Notes: generated from the sequence alone by a model not told the origin. Counted from the stretch's first letter, positions 7,976 through 15,102 are shown. The stretch is 25,372 bases of DNA from Spirochaetales bacterium (GCA_016930115.1 JAFGHN010000098.1:1-25372); one strand, 5' to 3'. Made by a program: numbers and translations.

Positions 7976-8004
7976 GTGACCCTCCGGATACGAAAGGGTA
8001 TACT
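7976..8004 (+). promoter_or_regulatory. Candidate promoter of the Fe-S / radical SAM gene run
   Basis: GTGACC (7976-7981), a 17-nt spacer and TATACT (7999-8004) precede the iron-sulfur gene. The predicted start near 8011 falls within the dyad at 8005-8026. Confidence 0.45.
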
Positions 8005-8026
8005 GGTTATCCGATTCGGATCAACC
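8005..8026. promoter_or_regulatory. Operator-like dyad over the predicted transcription start
   Basis: ATCCGA-T-TCGGAT (8009-8021) is a perfect 6-bp dyad. It is extended by GGTT (8005-8008) and AACC (8023-8026) with one unpaired base at 8022. It directly follows the -10 box of the four-gene run and precedes its ribosome site (8040-8046), a normal repressor position. No regulator gene is adjacent, so the binder is unknown. Confidence 0.45.
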
Positions 8027-8053
8027 GGCTATGTCCCGTGGAGGAGATGATAT

Positions 8054-9256
8054 ATGGGAACACCAATTACTATAGAAAATATCGAGCAGGTATTGAAAGA
8101 CAGAGTAGCCGAGCTTCTGGAAGAGCCGGAATATAAAACAGACTTTAATTCCGATGTGTATGCGCTTGATGCGGACGGGAATCCGATTGTCAAAGTCGCC
8201 GCAGCCAATGTGTCGCTGGAGTACGATCTCTGGGAAGGTATGCGGAATCCGGCAAGTATCGGCTGCTATCCCGCAGGGATGCCTGAGTTCTGGGAGTATT
8301 ACGCCCATCGAAGAAAGAGGAATATCGATGAAACGGGACGGTATTCCATATTTCAAATACCAAGGAGCTACGAATCGGCTTCAAAAGAGTATAACCGGGC
8401 GGTGATTATTTCGGTTATGCTGCCGTTTTCGCACAACCTCATAAAAACCTATGCGAGGCCGATACTGAAGCGGGGGGAAGCAAAACCCTACGCATTCAAA
8501 AAGACCTACGACAAAGTCAACCGGATCATCAACAAGGCGGTCACCAGGGCGGCTGTTGATCTGATGAACGCAGAAAATGTCGTCATCCCGCTGGATGACG
8601 ACACCGTGAAATCGATCTCCAGAGAGATTATACCGGCCAGCCGTCAAGGCGCCTCCCACGGCCCGTGTAAGGATGTCAATGTGCCGCAGAAAAGCATCGC
8701 CGTATTGGTCGGACTCGGCCAGTTAGGGATCTCCAGGATGCTCTTTTGCGATGAGATGTCAGGCGGGGAAATCGTCCGGTACACAGGTCCCCTCAGATCT
8801 ATTGTCATCTTTGACAAGGATAGGCTCGAAACAGACGGCCGGGGCGGCGTCATCTATCCCACTCAAGCGTGGCGGGAGTTTCTCTTCCGGCTGACCGATT
8901 TTACCGATATTGATCCGGAAATCGACAGGTTCAGGTTTTGCTCCTACCTGGGAGAAAATGGCAATGGGTGCAGCCAGTGTGTCCAATACTGTCCCTCCGG
9001 GGCGCAGCCGTCCTCGGCGCCGGGTAAAAACGGCAAGTACCCGGAAGAAGTGGCAAAACAATCCTACCGCTTTTTTAACGACAAGCTCCAGTTCGATTTT
9101 GCACGGTGCCTTGAAGACAGAGGCCAAATGGCCTCCATGATTCCTGAATGGGCGTGCGCGCGCTGCATAACCATCTGTGCGGCTTCAGGCATACGCAAAG
9201 AGTTTCCGGCTGCAAACTACAGACGCAAGACGGCGGAACTGGCGAGCGCTCAATAA
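8054..9256 (+). CDS. QueG / reductive-dehalogenase-like iron-sulfur protein
   Basis: A 400-residue protein without signal peptide. The segment with VGLGQLGISRML (219-230) matches the corrinoid-contact region shared by epoxyqueuosine reductase (QueG) and reductive dehalogenases. It is followed by two cysteine sets. Set 1 is Cys296, 306, 309 and 313 (C-x9-C-x2-C-x3-CP). Set 2 is Cys352, 368, 371 and 375 (C-x15-C-x2-C-x3-C), the latter lacking the usual Pro. Two [4Fe-4S] clusters and a bound cobalamin are therefore likely. The widened first gap and poor similarity elsewhere argue against true QueG, and the missing Tat signal against a respiratory dehalogenase. It starts a run with radical SAM, methyltransferase and transporter genes. 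GGAGGAG lies 7 nt before the ATG. The reaction is unknown, probably a cytoplasmic reduction. Confidence 0.75.
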   Translation: MGTPITIENIEQVLKDRVAELLEEPEYKTDFNSDVYALDADGNPIVKVAAANVSLEYDLWEGMRNPASIGCYPAGMPEFWEYYAHRRKRNIDETGRYSIFQIPRSYESASKEYNRAVIISVMLPFSHNLIKTYARPILKRGEAKPYAFKKTYDKVNRIINKAVTRAAVDLMNAENVVIPLDDDTVKSISREIIPASRQGASHGPCKDVNVPQKSIAVLVGLGQLGISRMLFCDEMSGGEIVRYTGPLRSIVIFDKDRLETDGRGGVIYPTQAWREFLFRLTDFTDIDPEIDRFRFCSYLGENGNGCSQCVQYCPSGAQPSSAPGKNGKYPEEVAKQSYRFFNDKLQFDFARCLEDRGQMASMIPEWACARCITICAASGIRKEFPAANYRRKTAELASAQ

Positions 9257-9272
9257 CCTCTTATTATGGTGC

Positions 9273-9301
9273 TTGAGAAACGCCTGCCGGCCGCCTATAA
9301 T
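9273..9301 (+). promoter_or_regulatory. Candidate internal promoter before the radical SAM gene
   Basis: TTGAGA (9273-9278), exactly 17 nt, then a perfect TATAAT (9296-9301). The predicted start at 9307-9308 falls on the ribosome site AAGGAG (9307-9312), so the leader would be only about 11-12 nt. Confidence 0.55.
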
Positions 9302-9318
9302 CCTTCAAGGAGAAAGAC

Positions 9319-10227
9319 ATGCTGAAAGGTATCCATCTTCTCTTGACGTACAAATGCAATTTCGAATGCGATCATTGCTTCCTGTATTCAAGCCCTCGCG
9401 CGGAAGGTACCATGACGCTACCGGAGATTCGGAAAGTCCTGGACGACGCGTGTCACATCGACGGCGTGGAGATGATTTTCTTTGAGGGAGGTGAACCTTT
9501 TCTCTATTATCCCTCGATGCTCGAAGGGATCAGAATAGCCCGGGATATGGGATTCGACGTCGGAATAGTGACAAACGCTTACGGTGCAATATCCGCAGAT
9601 GATGCTCAAGTCTGGCTTCGTCCTCTCGCCGAACTGGGAATCGCGAACTTGAGCATCAGTGACGATTCGTTTCATTACGGTGATGACGAAGATAATTCCG
9701 CAAAACGGGCGTCGAAAGCGGCCCGACAGCTTGGCATACCAACCTCCACGATTTGCATTCAAAAGCCTTTTGCAGAATCGATGCCCGGCGAGGGGCAGGA
9801 CAAGGGCACACCGGTTATTGGCGGCGGCGCTCTGTTTAAAGGAAGAGCCGTCGAGAAATTGACCGCCGGGCTTCCGCGCAGACCCTGGTATGAACTCACG
9901 CAGTGCCCGCATGAAGACCTGGAATCTCCTTCGAGAGTCCATGTAGACCATTACGGCCATGTGCATATATGCCAGGGTTTGAGCATCGGAAACATGTGGA
10001 AACGCCGGCTTTCAAGGCTGGCTCTGGAGTACGATGCCGGCTCGCATCCTATCTGCGGCCCTCTGGCAGACGGCGGCCCCGCCCAATTGGTGAGGCAATA
10101 TAATCTGGAACACGAGGATGAGTACGTCGATGAATGCCATCTGTGCTTTCTTGCCCGCCGTGCGCTTATCGATCGTTTCCCGGACTACCTTGCTCCAAGG
10201 CAGGTCTACGGTCTCGCAGATGAGTGA
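9319..10227 (+). CDS. Radical SAM protein with SPASM/twitch-like C-terminus
   Basis: A 302-residue enzyme. The radical SAM cluster motif CNFECDHC gives Cys13, Cys17 and Cys20 (C-x3-C-x2-C), and GGEP at 57-60 is the usual SAM-binding element. C-terminal cysteines at 196, 218, 246, 273 and 276 include the stretch VDHYGHVHICQG (209-220), typical of SPASM or twitch domains that hold extra [4Fe-4S] clusters. Such enzymes often modify peptides, as in RiPP and cofactor pathways. No precursor peptide gene is visible nearby. AAGGAG precedes the ATG. The stop codon lies inside the start of the methyltransferase gene (8-nt overlap), so the two are probably translationally coupled. Substrate unknown. Confidence 0.85.
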   Translation: MLKGIHLLLTYKCNFECDHCFLYSSPRAEGTMTLPEIRKVLDDACHIDGVEMIFFEGGEPFLYYPSMLEGIRIARDMGFDVGIVTNAYGAISADDAQVWLRPLAELGIANLSISDDSFHYGDDEDNSAKRASKAARQLGIPTSTICIQKPFAESMPGEGQDKGTPVIGGGALFKGRAVEKLTAGLPRRPWYELTQCPHEDLESPSRVHVDHYGHVHICQGLSIGNMWKRRLSRLALEYDAGSHPICGPLADGGPAQLVRQYNLEHEDEYVDECHLCFLARRALIDRFPDYLAPRQVYGLADE

Positions 10228-10885
10228 TACCCGTAGGGCAATCGCCAGAGAGATGGCACGCAAGTACATCGATGCCGGTGACCCTCTGGGCTGGTTTGAA
10301 GCTCTCTACTCCCTGGCAGGTGGAGACACATCGATAATACCCTGGGCGGATCTGGCACCGAATCCCAATGTTGTGGAGTGGCTCGATAGACAAGGACCGG
10401 CTGCTCCAGGTTCAGCGCTCAAAGTCGGATGTGGTCTGGGAGACGATGCCGAGGAGCTGGCGCGGCGCGGTTTCCAGACCACGGCCTTCGATATTTCCGC
10501 AACCGCGATCGAGCGGTGCAAGGTGCGTTTCCCCGGCTCAGAGGTTGCGTATCTCGTAGCGGACCTCTTTTCCGCACCAAAAACCTGGGGCGGCAGGTTT
10601 GACCTGGTGCTCGAGTCTTACACACTGCAAGTGCTGCCGCCGGGCCTTCGCGCAGCTGCGGTAGAATCCATCGCCGGTTTTGTCGCTCCCGGCGGCACGT
10701 TGCTTGTGGTTGCCCGAGGGCGGGAGCCCGAGGATCCCGAAGGAAAGATGCCCTGGCCGCTAATCAGGGAGGAGCTTGAACCTTTCGAGGGCCGGGGTTT
10801 GAAACGGATCTCCTTCGAGGATTACATGGATCATGAAGACCCGCCGGCGCGACGGTTCAGAGCGACCTACCGCAAGGTTCACTAA
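10220..10885 (+). CDS. Class I SAM methyltransferase (thiopurine-methyltransferase-like)
   Basis: A 221-residue Rossmann-fold methyltransferase. Motif I is VGCGLGDD at 69-76, with the acidic end of strand 2 in AFDIS (Asp91) and a later FDLVLESYTLQVL segment. The N-terminal WFEALY and the overall spacing recall the TPMT/TehB-like branch, whose members methylate S, Se or Te compounds or other small molecules. The ATG at 10220 is chosen because it overlaps the radical SAM stop as ATGAGTGA. The upstream in-frame extension to 10118 would lie wholly inside the radical SAM coding region. It is followed 28 nt later by an MFS transporter gene. The acceptor is unknown; methylation of a product of the neighbouring enzymes is an inference. 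Confidence 0.83.
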   Translation: MSDTRRAIAREMARKYIDAGDPLGWFEALYSLAGGDTSIIPWADLAPNPNVVEWLDRQGPAAPGSALKVGCGLGDDAEELARRGFQTTAFDISATAIERCKVRFPGSEVAYLVADLFSAPKTWGGRFDLVLESYTLQVLPPGLRAAAVESIAGFVAPGGTLLVVARGREPEDPEGKMPWPLIREELEPFEGRGLKRISFEDYMDHEDPPARRFRATYRKVH

Positions 10886-10906
10886 AACGGTCAAATGAGA
10901 TATAAG
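10878..10906 (+). promoter_or_regulatory. Weak candidate promoter giving a leaderless MFS transcript
   Basis: TTCACT (10878-10883), a 17-nt spacer and TATAAG (10901-10906) place the predicted start at 10913-10914, the A of the MFS ATG. No ribosome site is visible before that ATG. Both observations fit leaderless expression or coupling to upstream translation; the promoter match itself is modest. Confidence 0.3.
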
Positions 10907-10913
10907 ACCCGCT

Positions 10914-12164
10914 ATGGCTGACAACCCCATCAAAGCAGAGAGCGATCGTCCAGATAAGAAACCGGAAAAACGGAGTTACTTGTTTCTGTCGACCATTACC
11001 GCCTCCCATGGTGTTTTCCATTTCATGTCTCAGAGTTTCTCCGTCATGCTTCCGGCAATCAAGGAGACATTCGGGATAAATCCCGTGCAGGTAGGGGTAC
11101 TCATTACCATAAGAACACTGGCAAGCGGGCTGGCGTCGGTGCCCGGCGGGATTATTTCCGATTTCTTCCGCCAGCAACGCGGCCGGCTGATGATGGTGTG
11201 CATGATCGTCTTCGCACTTGGATGGCTCCTCATCGGCATATCGCCGATATACGCGTTGTTGATTATCGGGATGGTGGCGATAGCCGTGGCCGGTTCGGTC
11301 TGGCATCTCCCATCGCTCGCGGAACTGGGGTCGCAGTTCTCGAAAACCCGCGGAACCGCAATGGCCATTCACGGCGCCGGGGGTAGCATCGGCGACATTC
11401 TGGGACCGATAATTACCGGTGTCCTGCTGGGTTATCTGTCCTGGCGCGGCATTTTGTCGATCTATTCGATCATACCTTTCGTCATGGCGTTTGTGGTTTT
11501 CTGGCTATTGAAAAGCAGCGGCAATGGAAGAAAATCGGGAACAGAGACGACAACAGATACGGAACCCCTAGACTTACGCGTTCAGTTTCAGACTATCAAA
11601 GAGATCATGAAAAAGACACACATCTGGCGTATCAATGTCGTCGCCGGACTACGGGGCATGTGTTTCGATATCATTTCCACTTTTTTCCCGCTGTTCATGA
11701 AAGACGAACTGGGATTCAGCTCATCCTCAGTGGGTCTGCATTTCGGTTTGCTGTGGGCAATCGGAATAACCGTCAGCCCGCTGATGGGGTATCTGTCCGA
11801 TCGTTTTGGCAGGAAACGCGTTCTCGTTCCGGCGCTGTTCTACTCCGGATTGATGATAGCCGCTCTGGCGCTATTCGGGAGAGGTACCACCTACACGGTA
11901 TTGCTGATATTTCTTGGAGTCACCATCAGGAGCGATTACTCAATCCTGACGGCGGCGATTCTGGACATCGCCGGCGACAAAGTCGCGACCACCATGCTCG
12001 GTATTCTCTCCTTCACGCGCTTTGTCATGGCCGCTGTTGCTCCGATCATAGCAGGAGCGCTCTATCAGTACGTGGGTATGGCTGCGACGCTGTTCTTTGT
12101 CGCGGGACTTTTCGTGATAGCGGCGGTGGTATTCCTGTCCGCAGATCTTGACAAGAAAGTGTGA
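10914..12164 (+). CDS. MFS transporter, 12 TM
   Basis: A 416-residue polytopic membrane protein with two six-helix halves. They are split by a charged cytoplasmic loop at about 202-225 (KSSGNGRKSGTETTTDTEP). A motif-A-like element DRFGRKRV begins the second half, and a motif-C-like GAGGSIGDILGP lies in the first. The shape resembles sugar-phosphate and fosmidomycin-resistance-type carriers, but specificity cannot be read. It is the last gene of the run starting at 8054, 28 nt after the methyltransferase, and could export that pathway's product or import its substrate. No clear Shine-Dalgarno precedes the ATG. The end is convergent with an alpha/beta hydrolase gene, with a weak stem-loop between. 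Confidence 0.88.
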   Translation: MADNPIKAESDRPDKKPEKRSYLFLSTITASHGVFHFMSQSFSVMLPAIKETFGINPVQVGVLITIRTLASGLASVPGGIISDFFRQQRGRLMMVCMIVFALGWLLIGISPIYALLIIGMVAIAVAGSVWHLPSLAELGSQFSKTRGTAMAIHGAGGSIGDILGPIITGVLLGYLSWRGILSIYSIIPFVMAFVVFWLLKSSGNGRKSGTETTTDTEPLDLRVQFQTIKEIMKKTHIWRINVVAGLRGMCFDIISTFFPLFMKDELGFSSSSVGLHFGLLWAIGITVSPLMGYLSDRFGRKRVLVPALFYSGLMIAALALFGRGTTYTVLLIFLGVTIRSDYSILTAAILDIAGDKVATTMLGILSFTRFVMAAVAPIIAGALYQYVGMAATLFFVAGLFVIAAVVFLSADLDKKV

Positions 12165-12167
12165 AAT

Positions 12168-12191
12168 CTTTCCTGCCGGCCACACGGAAGG
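12168..12191. terminator. Weak stem-loop between convergent genes
   Basis: CTTTCC (12168-12173) can pair with GGAAGG (12186-12191), including one G-U pair, around a 12-nt loop. It lies between two convergent stop codons. The stem is short and no clear U-run follows, so this is tentative. Confidence 0.25.
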
Positions 12192-12194
12192 ATG

Positions 12195-12998
12195 TCAGCA
12201 GCGAGATAGAAATTTCTGCACCGCGGCCATGTATTGCTCATAGGCCTCACGGCGTATGTTGTGCCCGGCACCGTTAATTCTCACCACCTCGATGTTGCGA
12301 TTCCTCGCCGTGAACTCCCGGGCCGCTTCCTCGTCAACGAGAGCGCCTTTCGAAGTATCCGCGGCGATGACCAGCGTCGGGCAGCGAATGGAGTCTACGG
12401 TGTTTTTCCAGTCCCAATTGGCGTTGAGGACGTTCATCGCACGCAGGTTGAACTGCTGCTTTGCGACGACCCATGTATCGAGTTCGGTTTCATGCCAGGC
12501 AGGGTGTTCCTTCCTGCACCATTCCTTGATCTCCGCCGGTGTCCGTGACTTATGTGCAGTCAGCTCCTTGCGGCGGGCTTCACGCCGTGCCGGATCCGTG
12601 AGCTCGAGGGGGCCCGACCGCCAGGGCGGGTCCTCCAGCACGGCGCAAGACACAAGGTCCGGATAGCCGGAGGCGACCGCGGCAGCGGTCGCCGCTCCCA
12701 TGGAATGGCCCATGATCGCGGTGCCTTTCAAGTCAAGCGCCTCGATCAGCCCTGCAACATCGGCTGCGTGGTCAGCGCTCAAGTAACCCGTTTCCGGCGC
12801 ATCAGACAGACCATGCCCGCGGGCGTCAACCATGATCAAGTCGTAATCGGCTTCAAGAACCATGGCGACTCGTTTCCAGCACAGACCGTTGTCTGAAAAA
12901 CCGTGGCAGAGGACGATGCTTGGCTTATCACCGCCTGTTCGAAGGTAATGGATTCGGATAACGTTTGTTTCGACGTATTCTGACGACCAGTTGCTCAT
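12195..12998 (-). CDS. Alpha/beta-fold hydrolase
   Basis: A 267-residue single-domain hydrolase of standard length. It has the oxyanion HGF at 32-34, a DARGHGLSD block at 58-66, and the nucleophile elbow GHSMG at 97-101 (Ser99). The catalytic His lies near 247 in GAGHNIRRE. An acidic residue follows the AADTSKGALVDEE strand near 215-225. The short cap is at about 120-190. Such enzymes cleave esters, epoxides, lactones or C-C bonds, and this one cannot be narrowed. No signal peptide, so cytoplasmic. A strong GGGAGG site precedes the ATG. It is divergent from the serine hydrolase gene that starts at 13098. Confidence 0.9.
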   Translation of the reverse strand: MSNWSSEYVETNVIRIHYLRTGGDKPSIVLCHGFSDNGLCWKRVAMVLEADYDLIMVDARGHGLSDAPETGYLSADHAADVAGLIEALDLKGTAIMGHSMGAATAAAVASGYPDLVSCAVLEDPPWRSGPLELTDPARREARRKELTAHKSRTPAEIKEWCRKEHPAWHETELDTWVVAKQQFNLRAMNVLNANWDWKNTVDSIRCPTLVIAADTSKGALVDEEAAREFTARNRNIEVVRINGAGHNIRREAYEQYMAAVQKFLSRC

Positions 12999-13061
12999 CG
13001 CGCGCCTCCCTTCCGGTATTTTGATGATAGTGACTCCGTGTCCGGGCTGTCAACGCGGTTG

Positions 13062-13090
13062 TTGACGACGCGGTACGGCGCTTATATCAT
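13062..13090 (+). promoter_or_regulatory. Candidate promoter of the serine hydrolase gene, predicting a leaderless mRNA
   Basis: TTGACG (13062-13067), exactly 17 nt, then TATCAT (13085-13090). The expected start of transcription is 13097-13098, coinciding with the ATG at 13098. No ribosome site lies upstream of that codon. Confidence 0.5.
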
Positions 13091-13097
13091 GATCTCG

Positions 13098-14225
13098 ATG
13101 GAATGTTCGCGCTTTTTCACTCGTATATGTAATGGCTTATGTATCGGCGCGGTAGCCGCGGTCTTGGTCATGCACGCGGGGTGTGCGAGCGTTCAAGAAA
13201 CCGGTGCGGCTGAATCTGTTAACGGGAAAGTCACCGCACTCCGCGAACGATACAAGGTGCCCGCGATGGCATGGGCCCTTGTCGCGGACGGGGCAGTCGT
13301 TGAAATTGGCGCGCAAGGCATGACGCGAGCAGGTGGTATCGATCAGGTCACGGTGAACAGCCGTTTCCATATCGGGTCAAACACAAAGGCGATGACCGCT
13401 CTGCTCGCCGGAATCAGCGTAGACAAAGGCGAACTGAAATGGGACACAACGGTGGGCGAGATGCTGCCGCGCGGCGGTTACGATGTATCTGAAGCGTACG
13501 CGGCGATAACGCTTCGCCAGCTACTCTCTCATACATCCGGTGTACCTACGCTCATGGACCGGGAGCACTGGCTCGCGCACTTCACATCCGGTGCATCGGG
13601 TCCGGTGCAGCGCCGCCGGATGGTCGATGAGGTGTTAGCCCTCCCGCCTGATTTCGACCCGGGTTCAAGATCCAGCTATTCGAATATGGGGGTCGTGGTC
13701 GCCGGCGCGATGCTTGAAGTCGCTGCCGGCAGCGACTGGGAAGATCTTATCAAGAGCAGATTATTCGAGCCGCTTGGGCTCGAACGCGCGGGTTTCGGCC
13801 CTCCTGCCGCAGACGGCGTTGCGGGTGGGCCGTGGGGCCACGCCCCCGACCCGGTCGACCCGACGAGTGCCGGCGCGGACAATCCTCCGGGCCTCGGCCC
13901 GGCGGGCACCGTACATGCGAGCATAGCCGATCTGGCGGCCTATCTCCGCGTGTGGCTTGATGAAGGGAAACCGCTTGTCTCGCGGCAGAGTTATGACGTG
14001 ATCGTAACGGACGTGCTCGACGGCTTCGCACTCGGCTGGTTCGTCTTCAGAACCGGGGATGGGCTGGTACTTACCCACGACGGTTCAAATACGATGTTCT
14101 ATTCCTCGATATATTTGCTGCCGGAGAAGGATATCGGCGTCGTTGTCACCGCGAATTCCGGCGGCGCCGAAAAAGCGGTTCATGAGCTTACACAATACCT
14201 CCTTGAACGCGCGCTTCGCCAATGA
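13098..14225 (+). CDS. Serine beta-lactamase-like hydrolase (class C / PBP-related), exported
   Basis: A 375-residue protein with the three active-site boxes of this fold: Ser94-x-x-Lys97 (SNTK), Tyr194-Ser-Asn196 (YSN) and His327-Asp-Gly329 (HDG in place of KTG). The HxG variant is usual among esterases and D-aminopeptidases of the family, so antibiotic hydrolysis should not be assumed. The N-terminus has a basic start, a hydrophobic stretch (about 14-26) and HAGC, a loose lipobox with Cys29, suggesting export and perhaps lipid anchoring. The ATG at 13098 is chosen because the -10 box TATCAT overlaps the earlier ATG at 13089. It is followed after 18 nt by a thioesterase gene. Confidence 0.85.
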   Translation: MECSRFFTRICNGLCIGAVAAVLVMHAGCASVQETGAAESVNGKVTALRERYKVPAMAWALVADGAVVEIGAQGMTRAGGIDQVTVNSRFHIGSNTKAMTALLAGISVDKGELKWDTTVGEMLPRGGYDVSEAYAAITLRQLLSHTSGVPTLMDREHWLAHFTSGASGPVQRRRMVDEVLALPPDFDPGSRSSYSNMGVVVAGAMLEVAAGSDWEDLIKSRLFEPLGLERAGFGPPAADGVAGGPWGHAPDPVDPTSAGADNPPGLGPAGTVHASIADLAAYLRVWLDEGKPLVSRQSYDVIVTDVLDGFALGWFVFRTGDGLVLTHDGSNTMFYSSIYLLPEKDIGVVVTANSGGAEKAVHELTQYLLERALRQ

Positions 14226-14243
14226 AATACAGGAGAAGAATCG

Positions 14244-14672
14244 ATGAGCGGAGAACGAGAACAAAGAATCAACGAGTATATTCAACGCGATCGGTATGCG
14301 CGATTCCTTGGGGCGGAAGTGGAAATCCTCAAGCCCGGTCATAGCCGCGTCACACTGGCCGTGACCGACGAAATGGTGAATTTTCACGGTTTCACCCACG
14401 GCGGCGTCATTTTTTCACTGGCGGATATTGCCTTTGGCGCCGCCAGCAATTCCCACGGGCAGACCGCGGTGGCCCTGAACGTCGGTATCAACTTCTTGAA
14501 AGCGACAACGTCCGGTGACCGGCTGATCGCCCAAGCCGAGGAACAATCCGCAACGGGCCCGGTGGCGCTTTACGACATCACGATCCGTGACGCCGCGACG
14601 GGAGTCCTCGTCGCAAAGAGCGAGAATCTGGTATACCGGAAAAAGGAATGGTTTGTGCCCGAGAGCGAATAG
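14244..14672 (+). CDS. PaaI-type hotdog-fold thioesterase
   Basis: A 142-residue single hotdog domain. The core motif NFHGFTHGGVIFSLAD (46-61) has the HGG turn at 52-54 and Asp61, which corresponds by eye to the catalytic Asp of the PaaI family. PaaI-like enzymes hydrolyse acyl-CoA thioesters such as hydroxyphenylacetyl-CoA, often as salvage enzymes. An AGGAGAAG site precedes the ATG. The gene lies 18 nt after the serine hydrolase in the same direction and is probably cotranscribed. No phenylacetate pathway genes are in the window, so the acyl group is unknown. Confidence 0.9.
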   Translation: MSGEREQRINEYIQRDRYARFLGAEVEILKPGHSRVTLAVTDEMVNFHGFTHGGVIFSLADIAFGAASNSHGQTAVALNVGINFLKATTSGDRLIAQAEEQSATGPVALYDITIRDAATGVLVAKSENLVYRKKEWFVPESE

Positions 14673-14730
14673 GCGCATTCAGCGGGCGGTATATCGATGG
14701 AGAAACGCGCACAAGGGAGGAGGAAAGAGT

Positions 14731-14892
14731 ATGGAAGATTACAGTGTTGACGTGGCAAAAATTGAGGCTCGCGGGACCGGCTGGGGGCGTATCAGGCCGG
14801 AATACCTGCTCCAGGTTCCCAAAGGAGTGGAACACTCTTTCTCAAAGATTTCCAAGGAGCCGGTGAAGGCTATCGTTATTCATTTCGGGTGA
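14731..14892 (+). pseudogene. Truncated cupin (53 residues), probable remnant
   Basis: The 53-residue frame begins MEDYSVDVAKIEARGTG, like the start of a small single-domain cupin. It then passes straight to EYLLQVPKGVEHSFSKI, which is cupin motif 2 (P-x-G-x2-H). Motif 1 with its His-x-His metal ligands and the strands around it, about 45-60 residues, is missing. The reading frame is intact and a strong GGAGGAGG site precedes the ATG, so this looks like an in-frame internal deletion. It may still be translated but could not form a normal metal site. It could alternatively be a real mini-protein. Confidence 0.55.
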
Positions 14893-14917
14893 TATGGTTC
14901 GTAATATTTGATTCGGC

Positions 14918-14946
14918 TTGACACCTGATTTTTGATGTGCAAAAAT
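14918..14946 (+). promoter_or_regulatory. Possible promoter upstream of the ABC importer operon
   Basis: A perfect TTGACA (14918-14923) is followed after 17 nt by AAAAAT (14941-14946), a poor -10 box. The AT-rich context and the palindrome starting at 14940 make this the likeliest promoter region of the importer operon, but the -10 match is weak. Confidence 0.3.
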
Positions 14947-14955
14947 TAATTTTTG
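14940..14955. promoter_or_regulatory. 16-bp perfect palindrome, operator candidate
   Basis: CAAAAATTAATTTTTG at 14940-14955 is a perfect palindrome lying 17 nt after a TTGACA box and about 170 nt before the solute-binding protein gene. Position and symmetry suggest a regulator site. The AT-rich run could also reflect base composition, but it sits in a much more GC-rich region. Confidence 0.45.
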
Positions 14956-14981
14956 TTGTCTCGAGCTTATTGTTCACATAA

Positions 14982-15024
14982 AGGGAGGAGGAACGGGCAA
15001 AAAACTGAGAAAAAGGAGGTGATC
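14982..15024 (+). other. Two orphan Shine-Dalgarno sequences in the importer leader
   Basis: AGGGAGGAGG (14982-14991) has no start codon at a usable distance. AAAGGAGGTGATC (15012-15024) is a 13-nt match to the complement of the common bacterial 16S rRNA 3' end; it is followed by no ATG until 15045. The importer gene has its own weaker site (about 15115-15120). These may be remains of lost leader genes or a ribosome-binding leader element. Confidence 0.5.
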
Positions 15025-15102
15025 GGCGAACTAAGCGCAAGAGAATGAACTGCGGCAGTACGGATGTCGAATCCATACGCAGTCATTTGAAAAAACTGAG
15101 AA
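14999..15102 (+). repeat. 13-bp direct repeat in the importer leader
   Basis: AAAAAACTGAGAA occurs at 14999-15011 and again at 15090-15102, a period of 91 nt. Both copies are non-coding and upstream of the solute-binding protein start. The segment between them includes the strong orphan ribosome site. Confidence 0.4.

Noticed and set aside
8054..9256. Calling this gene queG (epoxyqueuosine reductase)
   Set aside because: The first cysteine spacing, the missing CPWN-type end of the second cluster and no tRNA-modification neighbours make true QueG unlikely.
13098..14225. Calling this gene an ampC-type beta-lactamase resistance gene
   Set aside because: The third box is HDG rather than KTG and the context is metabolic; the family includes esterases and peptidases.
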